Origin: Gordonia terrae
GTDB taxonomy: Bacteria > Actinomycetota > Actinomycetes > Mycobacteriales > Mycobacteriaceae
Direction of reading: 5' to 3'
NCBI RefSeq assembly: GCF_001698225.1
Contig: NZ_CP016594.1
Location: 3,782,001-3,846,000, forward strand
DNA: 64,000 bases
Under the pieces are notes generated by a model. That model ran no database searches. It was not told the DNA's origin and saw only the letters and a list, made by a program, of their open reading frames with translations. Shown here in pieces: positions 33,126 through 42,010 of the stretch (position 1 is its first letter; every line of letters starts with the position of its first letter). The translations under genes were made by a program, and so were the position numbers.

Positions 33126-34028
33126 ATGTCCCTCACGTCTCGGTTCACGCGTTCCGACGCTCCGCGTCGCGTCACTCGCAGCCGCGCGATCCAGCGCTGC
33201 GGCGCCGGTCTCATGGGTGTGGCGATGGCGGCGGCCACCCTCACCGCAACGTCGGCACCCGCAGCCGCGGAACCGCTCGTTCCCGCCAACATGCTCGGTG
33301 CGCTGTCGATCCCGTTCGACGCGGAGCTGGCCGGAGCGGTCCGCCTGCTGAAGGCCGCGGGCGTCGACCAGATCGCGGTGCAGGCCGCACAGACGATCAT
33401 GGGCAGCGCCGGCCAATTGTCGGTCGAGGACATCGCCGGTCGTGCGGGAGCCCTTCCGCTCCCGGCAGCCGCCGAGGGTGCCCCCGCCCCGGGCGCCACG
33501 CCCGCCGCCGCGCCGACCGATCCCATCGCCCTGCTCCGCACGCTGGGCATCCAGACGCTCACCCCGTCGGTGTCGCCGTTCTGCACCGCGCCGACCGCCG
33601 ACAACCCGCTCGGTCTCGTGACCGCCGGGGCGGGAGCCGTGGCAGGTCCGTGGCCGATGAAGACCGATCCGCTGACCCAGCTCAAGCCGCTGCTCGACAT
33701 GATCCCCGGCGTCAAGCTGCCCGAGAAGTTGAACCTCGTCGACAAGGGCGAGACCGCCTACGCCTTCGTGCCTGCCTCACCGACGGCCGGCAGCGGCGGC
33801 AAGATGCAGGTCGCCTGGTTCAACACGAGCACCCTGCAGGGCGGCTTCGCCGATCTCGACCCGATCACCGACCGGACCGCGCTCACCGCGCTGCCCCTGC
33901 TGTCCGGGGTCCGGCTCGCACCGGTCAAGACCGGCAGCGGCACCATCCTGTCGGCGGTCTTCGGCAACGCGAGCAACGGCACCCAGAACTGCTGGTTCCT
34001 GCCGGCCGTCGGCGTCGTCAACGCCTGA
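33126..34028 (+). CDS. Secreted protein of the same export family (paralogue 2)
   Basis: 300 residues; AAGGAGAG lies a few bases before the ATG. The signal peptide is basic with a hydrophobic run (GLMGVAMAAATLTATSAPAA) and probable cleavage after AAA. A Pro/Ala-rich section near residue 110-130 separates a helical N-terminal part (GALSIPFDAELAGAVRLLKA) from the family core: FCTAPTADNPLGLVTAGAG, ETAYAFVPAS, MQVAWFNTSTLQGG and GSGTILSAVFGNASNG, then NCWFLPAVGVV. These align with the protein encoded at 32024 (SWFN, GKGRVISAIHGN, C-x-IVPVIG). No catalytic motif is seen; an envelope or surface role is inferred. Confidence 0.75.
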   Translation: MSLTSRFTRSDAPRRVTRSRAIQRCGAGLMGVAMAAATLTATSAPAAAEPLVPANMLGALSIPFDAELAGAVRLLKAAGVDQIAVQAAQTIMGSAGQLSVEDIAGRAGALPLPAAAEGAPAPGATPAAAPTDPIALLRTLGIQTLTPSVSPFCTAPTADNPLGLVTAGAGAVAGPWPMKTDPLTQLKPLLDMIPGVKLPEKLNLVDKGETAYAFVPASPTAGSGGKMQVAWFNTSTLQGGFADLDPITDRTALTALPLLSGVRLAPVKTGSGTILSAVFGNASNGTQNCWFLPAVGVVNA

Positions 34029-34076
34029 GCGACAACGCCTTCGGTAACCGACCCACCTCACAGAACGAACTGACAC

Positions 34077-35348
34077 ATGAACCCCCACGGCAACACTTCG
34101 AAACCCCGGAGTGCCCACCTCACCCGCGCCCTCGCGGCCGCAGCGGCTCTCACGATCGTCGTGGCTCCGGCCGTCGCCGGTCTGACGGCCACGGCCGCGG
34201 CCCAGCCGGCCCCGAGCACCTCGTCACCAGGCACGGCGGAACCGTCGTCGACAGACAACAGTGCCCCCGCCGACGACAACGCGGGCACCGTCGACACGCG
34301 TGGTCCCGGACAGGCCCCGGGCGCCGTCTACGCCAATCGTGAACTCCCCCGGGCTCGTACGGTCGCCGGAGCGGCCTCGGGCAACGACTTCACCTACTGG
34401 AGCACCGGCGCCGACGGCAAGGCCCACCTGTCCTCCGGCGTGCTCATGGTGCCCGGCGGGCGCGCGCCCGCCGGCGGCTGGCCGATCGTCGCCTGGGCGC
34501 ACGGTTCGCGCGGTATCGCCGACAAGTGCGCGCCGTCGACGCGGCCCACCGCCGAGGACACCGAGGAACTCAAGCGTTGGCTCGGACGCGGATATGCCGT
34601 CGTCAGCACCGATTACGCGGGTGTCGGCACGCCCGGCACCCCGCAGTACTACGACCTGGAGGCCACCGCACGCAACATCGTCGACGCGGTGCGCGCCTCG
34701 CGGGACATCGCCGACAACCTGTCGCGCTCGTGGGCGGTCGTCGGCGAGGGACAGGGGGCGGCGGCCGCGATCACGCTCGCCCGGTTGGCGCCGACCATCC
34801 AGGGCGGCAAGCTCGACTTCAAGGGTGCCGCGGCGAGCTCGATCCCGGCCCAATTCGGTTCGCTGGTGGCCAATCTCGGCCCGTCCTCGGCGGCGATGCC
34901 GTCCGGACTGGCCGCCGACGCGCTGTACACGCTGAGTGCGATCCGCAACGCGCACCCGGACATCGACGTGAACGCCTACCTCACCGACGCCGGCAAAAAG
35001 TGGATGACCAGGGCCGCCGCATCATGTGTGACCGAGTTCGTCCGTGAAGTGGATGGTCTCGCAATCGGTTCGCTGTTCACCAAGCCGCTGTCGGGGAACA
35101 CCGAACTCACCTCCCTGCTCACGAAGGCGACCGACCTGCCGACCCGCGGTTTCGAACGTCCGGTTCTGATGACGCAGACCCTTCAGGACACCTCCGTCGT
35201 CGTACCGCTCACGCTCAAGTACCTCAACGACGCACGTGGCGGTGACGCCAAGGTGTCGGCACGCACGTATCTGACTCTCGACGGGGCGCAGTCGAAACGA
35301 TTCTCCGACACCGACATCCGTGGGTTCGTCGCCCGAATCCTGCAGTGA
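34077..35348 (+). CDS. Exported secretory-lipase-fold protein without catalytic Ser (pseudo-lipase)
   Basis: 423 residues. A signal peptide (LAAAAALTIVVAPAVAGLTA) is followed by a Thr/Ser/Pro-rich linker and an alpha/beta-hydrolase domain of the secretory lipase (LIP) family: GGWPIVAWAHGSRGIADKCA is the oxyanion/N-terminal block and YAVVSTDYAGVGTPGTPQYY the next strand. The nucleophile elbow reads VVGEGQGAAAA where active members have G-x-S-x-G (GHSQGG). The acid region survives as QDTSVVVP, but no His lies in the expected C-terminal position (LTLDGAQSKRF). It is therefore predicted to lack hydrolase activity and to act as a binding or structural protein. It overlaps the YhhN gene by four bases. 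Confidence 0.82.
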   Translation: MNPHGNTSKPRSAHLTRALAAAAALTIVVAPAVAGLTATAAAQPAPSTSSPGTAEPSSTDNSAPADDNAGTVDTRGPGQAPGAVYANRELPRARTVAGAASGNDFTYWSTGADGKAHLSSGVLMVPGGRAPAGGWPIVAWAHGSRGIADKCAPSTRPTAEDTEELKRWLGRGYAVVSTDYAGVGTPGTPQYYDLEATARNIVDAVRASRDIADNLSRSWAVVGEGQGAAAAITLARLAPTIQGGKLDFKGAAASSIPAQFGSLVANLGPSSAAMPSGLAADALYTLSAIRNAHPDIDVNAYLTDAGKKWMTRAAASCVTEFVREVDGLAIGSLFTKPLSGNTELTSLLTKATDLPTRGFERPVLMTQTLQDTSVVVPLTLKYLNDARGGDAKVSARTYLTLDGAQSKRFSDTDIRGFVARILQ

Positions 35349-36007
35349 ACCGGGCATTCCGGATCGCCTATGCGGCCACCGCCGCCGCAGCGACGATCAG
35401 CGGGTCGGTCGGTGACCGACGCAGCGCCGAGATCACCAAGCCGCTGCCGATCGCGCTTCTCGCGGCGCGGGTGGCCGCCGGAGCACGCCGCCGCCCGGTC
35501 GCCGACACCGTCGCACTGGCAGCCGTTCTCGGTTTCTCGGCGGTCGGCGACCGATTCATGCTGCGGGAGGAGTTCGAACACGACGACCCGGTGGCGAAGG
35601 ATCGTTGTCTGCGCAGAGGTGCAACGTCTTTCGCGGGTGCGCAGCTGAGCTACGCGACTGCGATGTGGCGCGCAGGCGCCCGGCCGTCGGTCCGCACGCT
35701 CGCGCCGCGAGTGAGCATCCTGGCCGAGTCGGCGACGGTCCTGGCGCGCCACCGTCCGGCACTGCTGCTGGTGCTCGGTACGTACGGCAACACGCTTGCG
35801 ACCATGTCGGCGCTGGCGTCGGACGTGCCCGCGCCGCAGCCGCGCCTGCGCGCCGGCGGGTGGTTCTTCCTGCTCTCGGACCTCGCGATCATCAATCGAC
35901 GGCACCTGGTCACCGATCCACGACTACGGGTCGCCGGTGAGGCCTGGGTGCTCGCGAGTTACTTCACCGCGCAGTACCTCCTGGTCGGCGGACTCGCCGA
36001 CCGGTAG
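35345..36007 (+). CDS. YhhN-family membrane protein (lysoplasmalogenase-like)
   Basis: 220 residues, GTG start overlapping the preceding stop. About seven or eight hydrophobic segments are visible (for example RIAYAATAAAATISGSVG, ADTVALAAVLGFSAVGDRFM, YFTAQYLLVGGL). The family-typical features are KPLPIALLAAR near the N-terminus, GFSAVGDRFML and FFLLSDLAI with the conserved aspartates. Animal TMEM86 homologues hydrolyse lysoplasmalogens; bacterial function is unproven. Coupling with the exported pseudo-lipase suggests a shared envelope-lipid role. Confidence 0.82.
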   Translation: MNRAFRIAYAATAAAATISGSVGDRRSAEITKPLPIALLAARVAAGARRRPVADTVALAAVLGFSAVGDRFMLREEFEHDDPVAKDRCLRRGATSFAGAQLSYATAMWRAGARPSVRTLAPRVSILAESATVLARHRPALLLVLGTYGNTLATMSALASDVPAPQPRLRAGGWFFLLSDLAIINRRHLVTDPRLRVAGEAWVLASYFTAQYLLVGGLADR

Positions 36008-36008
36008 G

Positions 36009-36554
36009 TCATGCGACGGCGCGACCCGAGCACGACGAGTACTTCGGATTGGTCATCGGGAAGAACGCGAGCGCGCCGATCTTCTGACGGATCGTGAAGG
36101 CCACGGGACCGCTCCCCGGATGGATGTCGACTTGCCACTTGACGGTGTAACCCCGTCCGGGAACCGTCGTCACACCGGTCCGCCCGGTGCGCAGATTCCG
36201 CCACGACACCGACACCTCGTAGGTGTATTCGAGTGCGACGCGCTTGGCGCGGTCGGTGCCGATGAGCGCGATGACCGGACCGGGCAGTCCGTCGGCCGGG
36301 TGGCGGATCTGGTTGAACACGTCGACGCGGACCTTGACCGTGCCCGCGGGCCACGGGTTGACGCTGTCGCACCGCAGCGTGGTGACGTAGTTCGCCCCGT
36401 CGTCGGCCGGCGCGGCCGTGGCGACACCAACACCGAAGAGCGACACCGCCAGTCCCATCACGGTTCCGACCACCATGGCGATCGTCCCCGCCCCGAAGCC
36501 CCCTCGCCGTGGCCTGCTGTTCTCGACGCCGCCCGTGTTCTCCCCGCTGATCAT
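36009..36554 (-). CDS. Secreted/anchored protein related to the export family (paralogue 3)
   Basis: 181 residues. One hydrophobic helix (GTIAMVVGTVMGLAVSLFGV) follows a Gly/Arg-rich start and ends ATAAP, so it is a signal peptide or anchor. The mature part includes NYVTTLRCDSVNPWP, LEYTYEVSVSWRNLRTGRTG and TTVPGRGYTVKWQVDIHPGS, ending with CSGRAVA. The VSWxNLxTGRTGxTT block closely matches SWFNVDTGRTGTTTL of the protein encoded at 32024; the two Cys may form a disulfide. It is convergent with the YhhN gene. Relationship to the other two is by short motif only. Confidence 0.65.
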   Translation of the reverse strand: MISGENTGGVENSRPRRGGFGAGTIAMVVGTVMGLAVSLFGVGVATAAPADDGANYVTTLRCDSVNPWPAGTVKVRVDVFNQIRHPADGLPGPVIALIGTDRAKRVALEYTYEVSVSWRNLRTGRTGVTTVPGRGYTVKWQVDIHPGSGPVAFTIRQKIGALAFFPMTNPKYSSCSGRAVA

Positions 36555-36602
36555 GGAGGCAGTCTAGAGCCGCGCACGGGTGCCGTCTGCCAGAATCGAC
36601 CC

Positions 36603-37187
36603 ATGCCGAAGATCCAGATCGCCCAGGAACCCGCGGCCGACGAACTCCTCTCCCGCGATTCGTTCGCCCTCCTGACGGGAATGCTCCTCGACCAGCAGTT
36701 CCCGATGGAGCGGGCGTTCGCCGGGCCGGCCAAGATCCGCGACCGGTTCGGCACGATGGACCCGGTCGAGATCGCCGACGCCGATCCCGAGGCGTTTGCC
36801 GACCTGTGCGCCACTCCCCCGGCCATCCACCGCTACGGACGCTCGATGGCCGGGCGGGTCCAGGCACTCGCGAAGGTCGTCGCCGACGAATACGGCGGCG
36901 ACGCAGCGCGCATCTGGACCGAGGCCGCCGACGGTGCCGACCTCATGAAGCGGCTGCGCGCACTGCCCGGTTTCGGCGACCAGAAGGCCAAGATCTTCGT
37001 CGCCCTCGTCGCCAAGCAGCTCGACGTCAAGCCGTCGGGCTGGACCAAGGTCGCCGGGGACTACAGCAAGAAGGGGTTCCGTTCGGTCGCCGACGTGACC
37101 GGCCCGGATTCGCTGCAGAAGGTCCGCGACTTCAAGAAGGCCGCCAAGGCGGCCAAGGCCGCGCAGGCCTCGGGCGCCGACTCCTAG
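36603..37187 (+). CDS. HhH-GPD base-excision repair protein
   Basis: 194 residues. ALLTGMLLDQQFPMERAFAG at the N-terminus and the helix-hairpin-helix LRALPGFGDQKAKIFVALVA near residues 118-137 identify an HhH-GPD DNA glycosylase-like protein of the actinobacterial TIGR03252 type. The family lacks the 4Fe-4S tail of MutY/Nth; the catalytic Asp position is not clear in this copy. It ends in a Lys/Ala-rich tail. It should excise damaged bases, but its lesion is unknown. Confidence 0.85.
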   Translation: MPKIQIAQEPAADELLSRDSFALLTGMLLDQQFPMERAFAGPAKIRDRFGTMDPVEIADADPEAFADLCATPPAIHRYGRSMAGRVQALAKVVADEYGGDAARIWTEAADGADLMKRLRALPGFGDQKAKIFVALVAKQLDVKPSGWTKVAGDYSKKGFRSVADVTGPDSLQKVRDFKKAAKAAKAAQASGADS

Positions 37188-37243
37188 GGCGACACCGCCC
37201 GCCGGATCGCGCAACCCTCGCCCCGAACGCACACCCCTTGGCC

Positions 37244-37249
37244 TAGGGT
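37244..37249 (+). promoter_or_regulatory. Possible -10 element (leaderless) of the repeat-protein gene
   Basis: TAGGGT lies eight bases before the ATG at 37258, and no ribosome-binding sequence is seen. Spacing is at the long end for a leaderless start. Confidence 0.35.
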
Positions 37250-37257
37250 CGGACACC

Positions 37258-38223
37258 ATGGAGTCCCTTCCGGATCGGTCGCTGTCCGACCGTCCCGTCC
37301 CCGGTCGGCGCGACGTCGAGCGTCGGCAGGCTGCACTCGATCCCGGCCGTGCTCTCGTCGAGATGCCGTTCCGGGTCGGATTCGCCGTCACCGGCGTGGT
37401 GCTGAGCGCCGCGGAGTCCGCCGTCACCATCGCTCGGATCACCGCCGGCAGCGTCCAGCACGAGCTCGCGCTGGCCGTCGGCGTCGACGCCGACGAGTTG
37501 GGCAGCGCCCGCACGCCGCTCGCCCTGCTCAACCAGCTGTCCGAGCTGCTCGGACCCGACCGGCCGTTCGGACGCATCCTCGCCAGCGCGGGTCCGCTGG
37601 AACGGTTGCTGAACCCGGGCGGCGTCATCGACCGGCTCACCGCGTCTGACGGCCCGCTCGAGAAGCTCACCGCGAAAGGCGGGCTCCTCGATCAGATGGC
37701 TGACGAGCGAGGCATCCTGATCCGCCTCACCGCCAAGGACGGCCCCCTCGACCGGTTGACCCGCCCGGGCGGCGTCGTCGACCAGTTCACCGAGAACGAG
37801 GGCATCCTCGAACGTCTCACCTCCGAGGGCGGGATCGTCGACAAGCTCACGGCACCCGACGGTGTGCTGGAGAAGGTGACCGCGGCCGGGGGCATCCTCG
37901 ACCGGCTCGCTGAGGACGACGGCCTGCTCGATCAGCTCCTGGGCGAGAACGGTGCGGTCGAGCGTGCGATCGCACCCGGCGGGCCGCTGGACCGGATCAC
38001 CGAGCTGACCGAGGTCATCGGACAACTCGGCCCGACCCTGATCACCATGCAGGAGACGGTCCACGAACTCGCCGAGACCGTGGACCTGCTCAACCAATCG
38101 GTCGCACCGCTCGGCGGTCTCGCCGAACGACTTCCCAAACGCCTCACCCGTCCGCCGAAGGGGTCGGGCGGAAACGGACACGGAGACGCCCCGGCGGACA
38201 CGAACGGGTACCCGCGGGGTTAG
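37258..38223 (+). CDS. Protein with tandem ~13-residue G-x-L-D-x-L-T repeats
   Basis: 321 residues. After an N-terminal segment with a possible membrane-binding helix (FRVGFAVTGVVLSAAESAVT), residues ~115-260 consist of about eleven tandem units near GG[IV]LDRLTAxxG: GPLERLLNPGGVIDRLTA, GPLEKLTAKGGLLDQMAD, GILIRLTAKDGPLDRLT, GGVVDQFTENEGILERLT, GGIVDKLTAPDGVLEKVT, GGILDRLAEDDGLLDQLL and so on. A heptad-like helix (LITMQETVHELAETVDLLNQ) and a Gly/Pro-rich tail follow. The repeat suggests a helical or beta solenoid, possibly lipid or polymer-granule surface binding. I do not recognise a named family. Confidence 0.8.
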   Translation: MESLPDRSLSDRPVPGRRDVERRQAALDPGRALVEMPFRVGFAVTGVVLSAAESAVTIARITAGSVQHELALAVGVDADELGSARTPLALLNQLSELLGPDRPFGRILASAGPLERLLNPGGVIDRLTASDGPLEKLTAKGGLLDQMADERGILIRLTAKDGPLDRLTRPGGVVDQFTENEGILERLTSEGGIVDKLTAPDGVLEKVTAAGGILDRLAEDDGLLDQLLGENGAVERAIAPGGPLDRITELTEVIGQLGPTLITMQETVHELAETVDLLNQSVAPLGGLAERLPKRLTRPPKGSGGNGHGDAPADTNGYPRG

Positions 38224-38250
38224 CCACCACAGGCCACGCCGAGCGCCGGG

Positions 38251-40059
<1,809 letters not shown>

Positions 40060-40237
40060 AGTGACCCCCCCCGAAGTCGTTGCCGCCCGGCCTGGTTGAC
40101 CGGTCCACCTGATACATCCAAGATAGACCCGACCACCGACAAGAAATCGCGCCCGACGAGCAGTCCTCGACATCTGGCTATGGTCGGCTGCGCAGATCAT
40201 GTCGAATTCGAAGGGAGCGGGGACATTTCGTCGCCAT

Positions 40238-40285
40238 ACCCTTCGTGACGCACCCTCCGCAAGCTCCGGGCGCTCCTCAAGGAGC
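40238..40285 (-). repeat. Dispersed intergenic repeat, type B (degenerate)
   Basis: Reverse orientation: ACCCTTCGTGACG, then CCCTCCGCAAGCTCCGGG, then CTCCTCAAGGAGC. It matches the reverse complement of the copy at 52158-52204 with a few substitutions and one lost G. Confidence 0.75.
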
Positions 40286-40428
40286 GGAAAGTAGGCTCGT
40301 CGACCTCGACGCGCTCCTTCGTCGCTTGCTCGGCCCGGCGGCTATGGCTCCTCGCACCTCAGTAACTGCGGCCCGGCGGCCGTCGTGGATCAGAATGGAC
40401 CCGTTGTGTTGGAGCGACCCCAACCACT

Positions 40429-40473
40429 GCTCCCTGAGGAGGCCGGAGCTTGCGGAGGCCGTCACGAAGGGTC
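40429..40473 (+). repeat. Dispersed intergenic repeat, type B
   Basis: GCTCCCTGAGGAGGCCGGAG, CTTGCGGAGGCCGTCACGAA then GGGTC. It is nearly identical to the copy at 52158-52204, lacking one C and one G symmetrically in the inner arms (GGCC...GGCC instead of GGCCC...GGGCC), a compensatory change that keeps the hairpin. Confidence 0.85.
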
Positions 40474-40492
40474 CCGGCGAGATGACGTCGCC

Positions 40493-40536
40493 ACCCTTCG
40501 AGGCTCGTCGCTAACGCTCCTCGCACCTCAGGGAGC
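40493..40536 (-). repeat. Dispersed intergenic repeat, type A
   Basis: ACCCTTCGAGGCTCGTCGCT then AACGCTCCTCGCACCTCAGG and GAGC. It shares both ends with the tandem element at 17263-17300 (GACCCTTCGAGGCTCG ... CGCACCTCAGGGAGC) but has a longer centre. Confidence 0.85.
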
Positions 40537-40570
40537 AAAGGGAGGGCATCGCAGACCAGCGGTTTCGTGG

Positions 40571-40620
40571 TTCTTTCGGATCAGGGAGCAATGCGGTCGC
40601 TTCTTTCGGATTAGGGAGCA
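40571..40620 (+). repeat. 20-bp direct repeat pair ending AGGGAGCA
   Basis: TTCTTTCGGATCAGGGAGCA (40571-40590) recurs at 40601-40620 with one C-to-T change, separated by ten bases. The AGGGAGC end is shared with the type A/B repeats. Confidence 0.8.
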
Positions 40621-40686
40621 GAGGGGCGCCTGCGCTCGTCGCGACGAAGGGAGCGGGGGCGCCGGTTTGCGGCGGCGGTGAGGACC

Positions 40687-41982
40687 TTAGCTACCCACCG
40701 CCCGCGCGAGCAGCTCCACGTACCGGTCCACGTCGTCCATCACATCGGGGCTCGTGGTCACCGAGATCGCGATCCGATCGCCGATCCCGTGCACGCCGTG
40801 GGTCAGGCCCTGAGCGGGCGACAGCGCGGGAAAGCCTGTGGTGAACAGGATCTCGCCGCCATCGAGGTGGAGGTCGGCGGCGCCACGGTTCACCGACGAC
40901 ACCACCGAGACGCCGGTGACCGTCTCGGGCGGGGTGTCGAGGTCGAAAGCGTCGATCCCCCATCGGGCCAGAAGCGCGGGCGTCGATTCGGACGCCCGAC
41001 GCCGCGCATCCCGCAACGGGTCCTTCTCGGCCGCTCGAGCTGTGGCGATGTCGGCGCCGATGAGTCGCGCGCGCTCGTCGAGGTCGTCGACGTCGATGTG
41101 CAGGTCCACTCCGGCATTGCGGAAGTGGTTGCGGGACCGCGGTTCACCCGACCGGCCGATCGTCAGCTCGACGCCCATCCGCCGCCCGGTCTCACCCAGG
41201 TATTCCGGCAACGCCACCGAGATCGCGGTGAGTACCGCGACCGTGACCGGCTGTCCGCGGGCGGTCAGGCGATCGCGCTCGACGACCAGCACCCGAAGGG
41301 TCCGACGCGGGCCGGGCGAGGCGTTCAACGCAGTCGGTGTGTACCCCGGCGTTTCCGGCACGGACGCCGAGGCGAGCCGCGCCGCGCGGAATCCCCGCCG
41401 GGCCGTCATGACGAACTCGCCGGGGAATCGGAGGACACCACCGAGTACAGTCCCGGCGTCGACCAGCAGCTCGCGACCCGGCCGGTGTCGCGCGGGTCCG
41501 GGATCTCGTTGCGTGGCGGGCGCAGTGAACAATTCACGAGCGATCCGAGAAGCGCGACGTCCGTCACCCAGCGCGTGACAGATCTGCAGTACGACGACGC
41601 AGGCCGCGCCCGCGGCGCCCGGGGCGTCGACGACGGGACCGAACAGGTGTACCCGCCACGCCGCCGACGTGGGGTCGAGTGGACTGGCGATGAGTGCGGC
41701 GATCTGGGCCAGGCACGACGACCACGTCCGGCTCGACCGGTTCACACGGACCTGGTCGTCGGTGGGCCGTACGGATTCCCAATACGGGCGGTCGACCGTG
41801 CCGGGAACCTCTCGTATCCGGAGGCACAGATCGTCGACGAACGCGGCACGGAGCCGGAGTCCCGCCGCGCAGTCCTCGATCGGACTACGCGGCGCGGCAA
41901 AGCAATACACCACGAACTCGTCGTTCGGGATGTGTTGCGACATCCAGTACGACGCCGCGTCCGCCGCGGCCATCCGGTGCAT
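40687..41982 (-). CDS. WS/DGAT-like acyltransferase family protein
   Basis: 431 residues. The condensation-domain-like fold of wax ester synthase/diacylglycerol acyltransferases is suggested by an N-terminal DAASYWMSQ segment (DA-x-F/W in the family), the central motif QICHALGDGRRASRI and later GVSVVSSVNRGA and GLTHGVHGIGDRIAISV (GxxxNVxSYxGxLxxG-like region). The active-site motif HHxxxDG reads CHALGDG, so the first His is Cys while the second His and the Asp-Gly are kept; the second His is considered the catalytic base in the family. An ATG three codons in (MAAADAAS) is an alternative start. Substrate unknown; probably acyl-CoA and an alcohol acceptor. Confidence 0.72.
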   Translation of the reverse strand: MHRMAAADAASYWMSQHIPNDEFVVYCFAAPRSPIEDCAAGLRLRAAFVDDLCLRIREVPGTVDRPYWESVRPTDDQVRVNRSSRTWSSCLAQIAALIASPLDPTSAAWRVHLFGPVVDAPGAAGAACVVVLQICHALGDGRRASRIARELFTAPATQRDPGPARHRPGRELLVDAGTVLGGVLRFPGEFVMTARRGFRAARLASASVPETPGYTPTALNASPGPRRTLRVLVVERDRLTARGQPVTVAVLTAISVALPEYLGETGRRMGVELTIGRSGEPRSRNHFRNAGVDLHIDVDDLDERARLIGADIATARAAEKDPLRDARRRASESTPALLARWGIDAFDLDTPPETVTGVSVVSSVNRGAADLHLDGGEILFTTGFPALSPAQGLTHGVHGIGDRIAISVTTSPDVMDDVDRYVELLARAVGS

Positions 41983-42010
41983 GGCCGCCAGAGTAGCGGC
42001 GCGGCGCGCG

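Larger units (their letters stand above)
40060..40686. other. Repeat-rich intergenic region upstream of the HNH gene
   Basis: About 0.6 kb without a gene. Its first ~140 bases are AT-richer and probably hold the HNH promoter. The rest is a mosaic of dispersed-repeat copies (40238-40285, 40429-40473, 40493-40536 and a direct-repeat pair at 40571-40620) and degenerate fragments around 40302-40360. No open frame with coding character was found. Confidence 0.7.

Noticed and set aside
40060..40200. Upstream ATG start of the HNH protein (40200)
   Set aside because: The extra 47 residues are atypical in composition, the DNA is AT-richer like a promoter, and the GTG at 40059 has a purine-rich site before it.
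40300..40686. Insertion-sequence remnant in the repeat-rich region
   Set aside because: No transposase fragment in any frame and no long terminal inverted repeats; the content is explained by short dispersed repeats.
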